Shown one piece after another: positions 1-5,201 of a DNA stretch of 5,219 nt. The DNA is taken from contig JBBTRZ010000009.1 in NCBI GenBank assembly GCA_038064935.1, positions 1 through 5,219 of the forward strand. Direction: 5' to 3'. Within the stretch, counting starts at the first letter, position 1; the number at the start of each line of letters is the position of its first letter. The notes below the pieces were generated by a model. That model ran no database searches, was not told the DNA's origin, and saw nothing but the letters and a program-made list of their open reading frames with translations. The position numbers were made by a program, and so were the translations under genes. The DNA is from JAGVGK01 sp038064935 (GTDB taxonomy: Bacteria; Patescibacteriota; Minisyncoccia; Phycocordibacterales; JACOZG01).

Positions 1-51
1 GTTTTTCCGCCCCCGCCTGACTGTCAACTGTACACTAGGCCAGTGCAAGAT

Positions 52-80
52 TTGCTTGCCAGTCTGGGATACGCTAAGAT
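52..80 (+). promoter_or_regulatory. Candidate sigma-70-type promoter in front of rpmF
   Basis: A weak -35-like hexamer TTGCTT (52-57) lies 17 bases before a -10-like hexamer TAAGAT (75-80), which matches 4 of 6 consensus positions. The predicted transcription start would fall at about 87-88, on or next to the rpmF ATG, so the transcript would be nearly leaderless. No Shine-Dalgarno sequence is present before that ATG, which fits. The -35 match is poor and lies partly inside a small inverted repeat (GCAAG 45-49 / CTTGC 55-59), so this is tentative. Transcription could equally begin upstream of the window. Confidence 0.3.
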
Positions 81-87
81 GTAAATC

Positions 88-327
88 ATGGTTGTTCGAA
101 TGAGACATACGCGGGCGCATACTGGCAATCGCCGGTCGCATCACGCGCTCGTGGCGCTACGACTCACAAAGTGTGAGAAGTGCGGCGAGATGCGGCGGCG
201 ACATATTGCCTGTAGCGCCTGCGGTTTCTATCGCGGTCGCGAGGTGATCAATGTTCTTGCTCGATTGACCAAGAAAGAGAAAAAGCGGAAGACGAAAGAG
301 ATTGAGACGGCGAAGACCGCGCGGTGA
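88..327 (+). CDS. rpmF: Large ribosomal subunit protein bL32 (zinc-binding form)
   Basis: This is a 79-aa protein of the L32 family, a small structural component of the 50S subunit. The N-terminal basic stretch (about residues 4-20, RMRHTRAHTGNRRSHHA) resembles the L32 N-terminus found in CPR bacteria. Four cysteines at residues 29, 32, 42 and 45 form two CxxC pairs nine residues apart, the zinc-ribbon arrangement of C+ L32 proteins. They are followed by the usual CGFYRGREVINV-type segment. The lysine-rich tail after residue 60 makes it longer than the usual roughly 57-60 aa. The start at 88 is chosen because it retains the short MVVRM lead typical of these relatives; Met5 (100) is an alternative. 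No ribosome-binding site is visible. It heads the cluster with nusB, rnc and smc, 46 bp before nusB. The identification is firm; the leaderless expression is inference. Confidence 0.93.
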   Translation: MVVRMRHTRAHTGNRRSHHALVALRLTKCEKCGEMRRRHIACSACGFYRGREVINVLARLTKKEKKRKTKEIETAKTAR

Positions 328-350
328 GTTTAAGTTTTTCAATACCCCCT

Positions 351-367
351 TCACCCCTTACGGGTGA
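351..367 (+). promoter_or_regulatory. Hairpin enclosing the SD-like sequence of nusB
   Basis: TCACCC (351-356) and GGGTGA (362-367) form a perfect 6-bp stem with a 5-base loop (CTTAC). The right arm contains GGTGA, which matches the anti-Shine-Dalgarno sequence and ends 6 bases before the nusB ATG. This is good spacing for a ribosome-binding site. The stem would hide that site. It is not a terminator, because no T-tract follows. It lies in the only sizeable gap inside the cluster. A regulatory role is inference. Confidence 0.4.
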
Positions 368-373
368 CTTTCA

Positions 374-1282
374 ATGGCTAATAGGCATTTGTCAAGAAGT
401 GTGGCGATCCAATCACTCTTTGAGTGGGACTTCAACGGCCGGCCGGAAGGCGTGATCGATAGGATTGTCACCAGAAATGTGAAGGAATTCGCGCCGGGTC
501 TCGAGGATAAAACCTTTGTCAACAACCTAGTTCACGAAGTGATTACCGAGCAACGGAAGCTCGATCATATTATTGAGAAGGCGGCCCCCGAGTGGCCGAT
601 TGAGAAGATTGCCATCATTGATCGCAACATCTTGCGCGTCGGCTTATGGGAGCTTCTCTTCGCCGATCGACAAGAGGTGCCGTCGCGGGTGGCGATTAAT
701 GAAGCGATCGAAATTGCCAAGACTTACGGCGGTGAGAATAGCGGCAAGTTTGTGAACGGCGTTCTCGGTACGGTGTATAAAGAGATGGGCGAGCCGGGTA
801 AGGACGACATCCCGGCCAAGAAACGCCGAGTCAAAGACATTCCCTATGAAGATATGCCGGTAGAAAAATTGGGTGGGGCGGTGGTTTACGCTCGGGATGC
901 CGAGGGTCAGATTTACTTAGCTTTTGTGCATGATGTTTTTGGTCATTGGACATTACCTAAGGGGCATGTAGAAAAAGATGAAGATGAAGAAAAAGCCACT
1001 ATTCGAAAAATTAAGGAAGAAATTGGCGTTGACATAAAAATTATTGAAAGATTGGCGGAAAACGAATATGTCGCTTCCAATCCCGAAGTGGGAAAAATTC
1101 GCAAACGAGTTTCTTATTATCTGGCCGAGTCATCTTTCCAACCACTTCAACTTGAAAAAGAAAAAGGTGGTCTTGACGGCGCGCAATGGTTTCCCCTGGC
1201 CGCCGTTCTTGGTTTGAATATGTACGACGACATCGTGCCGATTGTCACCCGAGCGCTCGATCGGATCGCCAACACTTCATGA
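374..1282 (+). CDS. nusB: NusB antitermination factor fused to a C-terminal Nudix domain
   Basis: The 302-aa product is about twice the usual NusB length (about 130-160 aa). Residues 1-138 are NusB. They include an N-terminal SRSVAIQSLFEWDF segment and the well-conserved WPIEKIAIIDRNILRVG (74-90), INEAIEIAK (108-116) and KFVNGVLGTVYKE (125-137) blocks. NusB binds boxA RNA together with S10 (NusE) and supports antitermination of rRNA operons. A charged linker (about 140-163) leads to a Nudix hydrolase domain (about 165-300), with LGGAVVYARD, WTLPKGH (192-198) and a Nudix box at 197-219. The box fits Gx5Ex7REUxEExGU (G197, E203, R211, E215, E216, G218) except that K212 replaces the first Glu of REUxEE. 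The Nudix substrate cannot be told; Ap4A-hydrolase-like is possible. The Nudix half is AT-rich (about 37% G+C over 901-1140) against roughly 50-60% in the NusB half. The gene overlaps rnc by 4 bp. The start at 374 has SD-like GGTGA 6 bases upstream. Confidence 0.9.
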   Translation: MANRHLSRSVAIQSLFEWDFNGRPEGVIDRIVTRNVKEFAPGLEDKTFVNNLVHEVITEQRKLDHIIEKAAPEWPIEKIAIIDRNILRVGLWELLFADRQEVPSRVAINEAIEIAKTYGGENSGKFVNGVLGTVYKEMGEPGKDDIPAKKRRVKDIPYEDMPVEKLGGAVVYARDAEGQIYLAFVHDVFGHWTLPKGHVEKDEDEEKATIRKIKEEIGVDIKIIERLAENEYVASNPEVGKIRKRVSYYLAESSFQPLQLEKEKGGLDGAQWFPLAAVLGLNMYDDIVPIVTRALDRIANTS

Positions 1283-1980
1283 TTTTACCCAATTTTCATA
1301 ATTTCGAAACCGAGGTCGGGATCACTTTCCGTAATCCGAAGCTCCTCGAGCAGGCCTTCACCCACCGCTCTTATCTCAATGAGAGCGCGCGCGCCGATCT
1401 CGACCACAACGAGCGGCTGGAATTCTTGGGCGATGCGGTGCTCGAGCTCGCGACGACTGATTATCTTTATCACCGTTACCCGAAGCAGACGGAAGGCGAT
1501 CTCACCGCTTACCGCGCCGCGCTCGTCAACACGGTGACCATTGCCGAAGCGGCGGCCGAGCTCGGAATGAACAATTACTTGCTTCTCTCGCGTGGTGAGG
1601 CCAAAGATGTCGGTCGCGCGCGGCAAGCCATTCTCGCCAATACTTTCGAATCGCTGATCGGTGCGCTCTACTTGGATCAAGGGTATGATGCCGCGCGTAG
1701 CTTCATCGAGCGGCATTTGACGCCGCGCGTCGAACAAGTGATCGCCGCTCGACGCTTTCAAGACGCTAAGAGTTATTTCCAAGAGAAGGCGCAGGCCGTG
1801 GCCGACAAGACCCCGAGTTATGAACTCATTCGGGAATCCGGTCCGGATCACGATAAGATTTTTACTGTGGGGGTTTATTTAGGTAAAGAGTTGGTGGCGA
1901 CGGGGAGTGGTCACTCGAAGCAAGAGGCCGAGCAAGTGGCGGCGCGCGAGGGACTAGAGCGCCGCGGGTGGCATGATTAA
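1279..1980 (+). CDS. rnc: Ribonuclease III
   Basis: This is a 233-aa double-stranded-RNA endonuclease that processes rRNA precursors and structured mRNAs, acting as a homodimer in the cytoplasm. The catalytic domain (about residues 8-150) contains the family signature at 43-56, NERLEFLGDAVLE, with E45, E48 and D52 matching the E. coli acidic residues E38, E41 and D45. The second metal-site block reads ILANTFESLIGALYLD (118-133). It has E124 (E. coli E117) but N121 where E. coli has D114. A dsRNA-binding domain occupies about 160-230 and ends in the typical HSKQEAEQVAAREGL helix. The ATG at 1279 was chosen over an upstream in-frame ATG at 1186 because family similarity begins only after it and it overlaps the nusB stop as ATGA. 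That suggests translational coupling. The smc gene follows after 13 bp. Length is normal for the family (about 225-240 aa). Confidence 0.95.
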   Translation: MILPNFHNFETEVGITFRNPKLLEQAFTHRSYLNESARADLDHNERLEFLGDAVLELATTDYLYHRYPKQTEGDLTAYRAALVNTVTIAEAAAELGMNNYLLLSRGEAKDVGRARQAILANTFESLIGALYLDQGYDAARSFIERHLTPRVEQVIAARRFQDAKSYFQEKAQAVADKTPSYELIRESGPDHDKIFTVGVYLGKELVATGSGHSKQEAEQVAAREGLERRGWHD

Positions 1981-1993
1981 TTTGTAATTCATC

Positions 1994-4201
1994 ATGCGTT
2001 TAACTGGCATTGAACTTACGGGCTTCAAATCGTTCGCTAAGAAAACGGTTTTGTCGTTCGAATCACCGATCACGGCCGTGGTCGGTCCTAATGGCTCGGG
2101 TAAATCAAACATTGCCGAGGCCTGCCGCTGGGTGCTCGGCGAGCAATCGCTCAAGTCATTGCGGGGACGCCGTGGCGAGGATTTCATTTGGAATGGCCAT
2201 GGTCGCGAGCGAGTCAATCGAGCGGCGGCGAGTATCACCTTCGACAACCATGATCACAAATTTCCGCTCGATTATGACGAAGTGACGATTGGCCGCGAAG
2301 TAGATCGCGACGGGACGAATGTCTACACCATCAATCGCTCGCCGGTGCGCCTGCGGGACATCACTAATCTCCTGAATGCGGTGTCGTTCGGCGCGTCCGG
2401 GTATCATATTATGAGTCAAGGCGAAGCGGATCGCCTCTTGAGCGCGAGCGCCGTTGAGCGCCGGCAGATGATTGAAGACGCCTTGGGGCTCAAAGTTTAT
2501 CAAACGCAAATTCTCGAGAGCGAGAAGAAATTGGAGAAAACGCAAGTGAATCTCCGCGAGGTCGAACTCCTGCGCCGCGAGATTGCCCCGCACCTGCGCT
2601 TTCTTAAGAAAGAAATGGAGAAAATCGAGCGATCGCAGACCTTGCGGGCCGAGCTCAAGCGGCTTGGCGCTGAATATTTTGCCGTCGAGGCGCGCTATCT
2701 TAAGACCGAACGCCTCGAACTCGAAACGGCGCTCGCTTCGCCCCAAGCGACGCTCTTGACGATCACTAATCGACTCGAGGCGCTCGGCCGAGAAGTGGGT
2801 CCGGCCACAGCGGCTTCGCCGCTCGCCGATCGCTTGCAAGCGCTCGACAAGGATTCTCGGCGCCTGACCGAAGAACGACACGAAATTAATCGCGCGCTCG
2901 GCCGGCTCGAGGGGCAGATTGAAGTGTGGGCGAGTACTGTTCGGTTGGGGGGTGAGGAGACTGTGCCTAAATCAGCCGTCGCAACTTTGGCTGACGAATT
3001 TGAAGCGACGCTCCACGGGGCGGCGGAGCTCAATGATTGGTCACTTGTTCGCGCTGTGTTGGAAAAGTTGGCGAAACTCGGCGAGCGTTTGCGGGCATTG
3101 GGTGGCGGGGGGATTCCAGCCGAGAATCGAAGACAAGACGAAGCGGTTAATAAGTTGAAAATAGAAAAGGAAGAGCTTAATCAGAAACTGGTAATTCTCG
3201 CGGCGGCGCTTGAGCAAGTTGAAGTGGATCGGGTCGCGGCCCGGCGCGCCTGGGAGGCCGAGCGCGAGACGCGGCAGGGCGCGGAGCGAGAAATTTTTGA
3301 ACTCAAATTAAAGTTGGCGGAAGGGGAGACTGCGCGCGCGGCCCTTCTCGCGCGACAAGAGAATTTGCGGCGCGACGAAGCGCGCTTCCAAACCGAACTC
3401 GACGAAGCGGTGCTACTCACCGACCGAGAACTTCTGGCTTTTGATAAGACCCTTGTCGTCCCCGTACCATCCGATCGCGCCCTCCAGGACGCGGCCCGAC
3501 GACAGATTGAGAGACTGAAAATCCAGCTTGAAGATTTGGGGGTCGAGAGCAGTAATGTCGTGACCGAATACGGCCAAGTGACCGAGCGCGATGCCTTCTT
3601 AACTCACGAGACTGAAGATCTCACCAAGAGTATCGCGGCGCTCGAGACGGCGCTCAACGACTTGAGGCGGAAGTGCGCGGTCGAATTCGAACACGGTCTC
3701 GAGAAGATCAGTCGGCAGTTCCAAGAATTCTTCACGGCGCTGTTTGATGGGGGGAACGCTTCCCTCACGCTTACGACTGAACGAAGTTCGCGAGAGGAGG
3801 AAGAAATTTCCAGTGAGGGCAAAGAGGATAAAAATGAAGAAGTGGCGCGCGGTGTTCTAGTGTCTGTCAACTTGCCGCGGAAACGGATCCGCGGCCTCGA
3901 GATGCTCTCGGGCGGCGAGCGGGCGCTGACCTCGATCGCGCTCCTTTTCGCGATGACCCAGGTTAATACGCCCCCCTTCCTCATCCTCGACGAGACCGAT
4001 GCGGCGCTCGATGAAGCCAATTCGCGTCGTTATGGCGAGATGATCGAGCATTTGGCTCGCCAATCTCAACTCATCATCATCACTCACAATCGCGAGACGA
4101 TGTCCCACGCCGGTGTGATCTACGGCGTCACTATGGGTGGAGACGGCATCTCCCGCCTCCTCTCCATCAAACTCGACCAAGCGGTGGAATATGCGAAGTA
4201 G
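1994..4201 (+). CDS. smc: Short SMC-type chromosome segregation ATPase lacking a canonical hinge
   Basis: SMC proteins are ATP-driven DNA-organising dimers. The N-terminal half-head carries MRLTGIELTGFKSFA, Walker A GPNGSGKS (31-38) and a Q-loop-type MSQGEADRLL (140-149). The C-terminal half-head carries signature motif LSGGERAL (638-645), Walker B FLILDE (662-667), D-loop ALDEANS (671-677) and switch THNRETM (697-703). Between them lie coiled coils (about 168-310 and 380-580), including an SMC-joint-like segment LEDLGVESSNVVTEYGQV (512-529). The protein is 735 aa, against about 1150-1200 aa for usual bacterial SMC. Where a hinge of roughly 150 residues is expected there is only about 70 residues (311-380) with a short helical stretch and a GGGG turn; no CxxC zinc hook is present. 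An acidic insert (about 595-616) precedes the signature motif. Both half-heads are in one intact frame, so this is a compact form, not a broken gene. No scpA or scpB is in the window. The rnc-smc adjacency supports the smc name; a Rad50/SbcC-like role is the alternative. Confidence 0.9.
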   Translation: MRLTGIELTGFKSFAKKTVLSFESPITAVVGPNGSGKSNIAEACRWVLGEQSLKSLRGRRGEDFIWNGHGRERVNRAAASITFDNHDHKFPLDYDEVTIGREVDRDGTNVYTINRSPVRLRDITNLLNAVSFGASGYHIMSQGEADRLLSASAVERRQMIEDALGLKVYQTQILESEKKLEKTQVNLREVELLRREIAPHLRFLKKEMEKIERSQTLRAELKRLGAEYFAVEARYLKTERLELETALASPQATLLTITNRLEALGREVGPATAASPLADRLQALDKDSRRLTEERHEINRALGRLEGQIEVWASTVRLGGEETVPKSAVATLADEFEATLHGAAELNDWSLVRAVLEKLAKLGERLRALGGGGIPAENRRQDEAVNKLKIEKEELNQKLVILAAALEQVEVDRVAARRAWEAERETRQGAEREIFELKLKLAEGETARAALLARQENLRRDEARFQTELDEAVLLTDRELLAFDKTLVVPVPSDRALQDAARRQIERLKIQLEDLGVESSNVVTEYGQVTERDAFLTHETEDLTKSIAALETALNDLRRKCAVEFEHGLEKISRQFQEFFTALFDGGNASLTLTTERSSREEEEISSEGKEDKNEEVARGVLVSVNLPRKRIRGLEMLSGGERALTSIALLFAMTQVNTPPFLILDETDAALDEANSRRYGEMIEHLARQSQLIIITHNRETMSHAGVIYGVTMGGDGISRLLSIKLDQAVEYAK

Positions 4202-4220
4202 CCGATCGATTGCTTTCCGT

Positions 4221-4229
4221 TGTGGATAA
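4221..4229 (-). promoter_or_regulatory. Perfect DnaA-box sequence between smc and the MNT-HepT gene
   Basis: TGTGGATAA on the plus strand reads TTATCCACA on the minus strand, the consensus high-affinity DnaA box. It lies in the 40-bp gap between the convergent smc and MNT-HepT genes. With its neighbours it forms TTGTGGATAAC (4220-4230), repeated exactly but inverted at 5192-5202. The match is direct; binding by DnaA is inference. Confidence 0.5.
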
Positions 4230-4241
4230 CCGCGCTCTTGA

Positions 4242-5108
4242 TTATTTTAATTTTAATGATTCGAGTAACTTTTTCTTACAAAAATTTATTAAATAATCAT
4301 AAGCGGGTGGGGCGTTATTGATAAATTTAGAAAGCAGAGAAAAGCGGATATCGAGATATTCGTGAGCCAAGATATTGCGCATATGGGTAAAATCCGCCAG
4401 GGCCGTGGCGATGGTTGGTTCAAAATCAGGAATTGCCGAAAGTTCTTGTAAAATTGTTTTGTAGGTTTGGGGAAGCGGGCGTTTCTCCGAAGCCAGTAAG
4501 AGCTGGGCGATATCAATGCTCGTGTTAACAATATTTTCCGCCCATCGTTCAAGGGCGCGTTTAAGCATGACATCGCGTTGGTAATCTTGTTGGGTAATGG
4601 TGGCAAATTTTTTAAAATCAAGAGTTTCATTCCCGAGAAAATCCGCCAGCCGTTCGAGTCGTCCCCGATCAATTGGGGAAAGAGAACTTGAGCGTTCTTT
4701 AATTTTTATAAATCCGGAAACAAAAGTTCTAAAATCCTCAGCCAACATACTGATTGCCGAATACAGACGGGCCAAAAGGTTATCATTTCGAGAAAAAAGT
4801 TTATAACCCTGATTAATAACTGAAAAAAACACGGCGACCGAGGCCCGATTCAATATTACTAAATCAGTCGTCCGCCCAGTGATTTGCTCCAAATCAGACC
4901 AAATTTTTGACTCACCCGCGTATTCATTAGTGGATTCATATTCGAGGCCCGAAACCTTGGGCGTGAAATAAACGCCGATGTCAATATCTGATTCAACATG
5001 GGTGTTACCAGTAGACACTGAGCCAAAAAGGTAAGCAAAAACCACATCGTCCCGACTCTGAAAATAGGTTTTCAATTTTTCAATCAAAGATATGGTTGAG
5101 TTATCCAT
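4242..5108 (-). CDS. Single-chain MntA nucleotidyltransferase-HepT (HEPN) fusion, toxin-antitoxin type
   Basis: The 288-aa product has two domains. Residues about 1-110 are a minimal nucleotidyltransferase of the MntA type: LFGS, then GSx10DxD (G29-S30, D41, D43), and a third candidate metal ligand D82 in TDLVILN. Residues about 146-288 are a HepT/DUF86 HEPN domain: QRDVMLKRALERWAENIV (177-194), then RNILAHEY (244-251), which matches RX4HXY with R244, H249 and Y251. In known HepT-MntA pairs, HepT is an RNase toxin using RX4H, and MntA silences it by adding AMP to the tyrosine of RX4HXY. Here both lie in one chain joined by a helical segment (about 110-145), so the control could act in cis or between subunits. 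Sampled lines show about 32-52% G+C, lower than most of smc. The gene converges on smc with a 40-bp gap. The ATG at 5108 is the first Met and gives a normal MNT N-terminus; no SD is visible. Domain calls are strong; toxin-antitoxin function is inference. Confidence 0.88.
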   Translation of the reverse strand: MDNSTISLIEKLKTYFQSRDDVVFAYLFGSVSTGNTHVESDIDIGVYFTPKVSGLEYESTNEYAGESKIWSDLEQITGRTTDLVILNRASVAVFFSVINQGYKLFSRNDNLLARLYSAISMLAEDFRTFVSGFIKIKERSSSLSPIDRGRLERLADFLGNETLDFKKFATITQQDYQRDVMLKRALERWAENIVNTSIDIAQLLLASEKRPLPQTYKTILQELSAIPDFEPTIATALADFTHMRNILAHEYLDIRFSLLSKFINNAPPAYDYLINFCKKKLLESLKLK

Positions 5109-5132
5109 GAATTTTTATTTAATAAAAAGTTT

Positions 5133-5138
5133 ATCATA
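5133..5138 (-). promoter_or_regulatory. Candidate -10 element for the MNT-HepT gene
   Basis: On the minus strand the sequence reads TATGAT, one base from TATAAT, about 25-30 bases before the start codon and within AT-rich DNA. No good -35 hexamer was found at 16-18 bases (the position holds CTTCCT). A DnaA-box-like sequence lies just upstream (5141-5149), so a DnaA-responsive promoter is possible but speculative. The short AT-rich leader shows no ribosome-binding site. Confidence 0.3.
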
Positions 5139-5140
5139 AG

Positions 5141-5149
5141 TGGGGATAA
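5141..5149 (-). promoter_or_regulatory. Degenerate DnaA-box-like site
   Basis: TGGGGATAA on the plus strand reads TTATCCCCA on the minus strand, one base away from TTATCCACA. It sits upstream of the candidate -10 of the MNT-HepT gene and about 43 bases from the perfect box at 5193-5201. Alone it would be unremarkable; its closeness to a perfect box is what makes it worth recording. Confidence 0.3.
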
Positions 5150-5168
5150 GGTGGTAGGAAGAGGTTGG

Positions 5169-5195
5169 TAACTCCTCACCACCCCGAGTGAGTTA
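5169..5195. repeat. Imperfect inverted repeat (hairpin) running into the right-hand DnaA box
   Basis: TAACTCCTC (5169-5177) pairs with GAG-T-GAGTTA (5186-5195), giving nine base pairs with one bulged T and an 8-base loop ACCACCCC. The right arm ends inside the DnaA box at 5193-5201. No T-tract follows on either strand, so it is not an intrinsic terminator. It could be an operator or an unpaired structure near an origin; its function is unknown. Confidence 0.35.
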
Positions 5196-5201
5196 TCCAC
5201 A
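5193..5201 (+). promoter_or_regulatory. Perfect DnaA-box sequence upstream of the MNT-HepT gene
   Basis: TTATCCACA on the plus strand is an exact consensus DnaA box. It lies in the 111-bp gene-free stretch at the right end of the window, 85 bases beyond the MNT-HepT start codon. As GTTATCCACAA (5192-5202) it is the exact inverse of TTGTGGATAAC at 4220-4230. No other feature is visible between 5202 and 5219. Confidence 0.5.

Noticed and set aside
39..63. Direct repeat GCCAGT (39-44 and 58-63) and inverted repeat GCAAG/CTTGC (45-49/55-59) upstream of rpmF
   Set aside because: The repeats are only 5-6 bases long and fall in a range expected by chance; noted only because they overlap the candidate -35 element.
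1186..1278. N-terminal extension of RNase III from an upstream in-frame ATG
   Set aside because: The 31 extra residues lie in the nusB Nudix reading region and do not resemble RNase III; the ATG at 1279 gives the normal family length.
1285..1851. Long open frame (188 codons) on the minus strand inside rnc
   Set aside because: It lies fully antisense to a strongly recognised RNase III gene, shows no family resemblance, and is the sort of antisense frame that G+C-rich codon use produces.
2156..2881. Long open frame (241 codons) on the minus strand inside smc
   Set aside because: It is antisense to the conserved SMC N-terminal head and coiled coil, has no recognisable domain, and no start signal was seen.
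2924..3133. Rad50-type zinc hook in the middle of the SMC-like protein
   Set aside because: No CxxC motif occurs in residues 311-380, and the heads read as SMC, not Rad50/SbcC.
4202..4262. Bidirectional intrinsic terminator between the convergent genes
   Set aside because: AT-rich runs are present (4239-4260), but no stable G+C-rich stem precedes a T-tract on either strand.
4597..4806. Small plus-strand frame inside the MNT-HepT gene
   Set aside because: It is antisense to the linker and HEPN region of a gene with clear motifs and has no features of its own.
5101..5109. TTATCCATG as a further DnaA box at the MNT-HepT start codon
   Set aside because: It has two mismatches to TTATCCACA and is explained by coding sequence (the reverse complement of the start codon and the next two codons).
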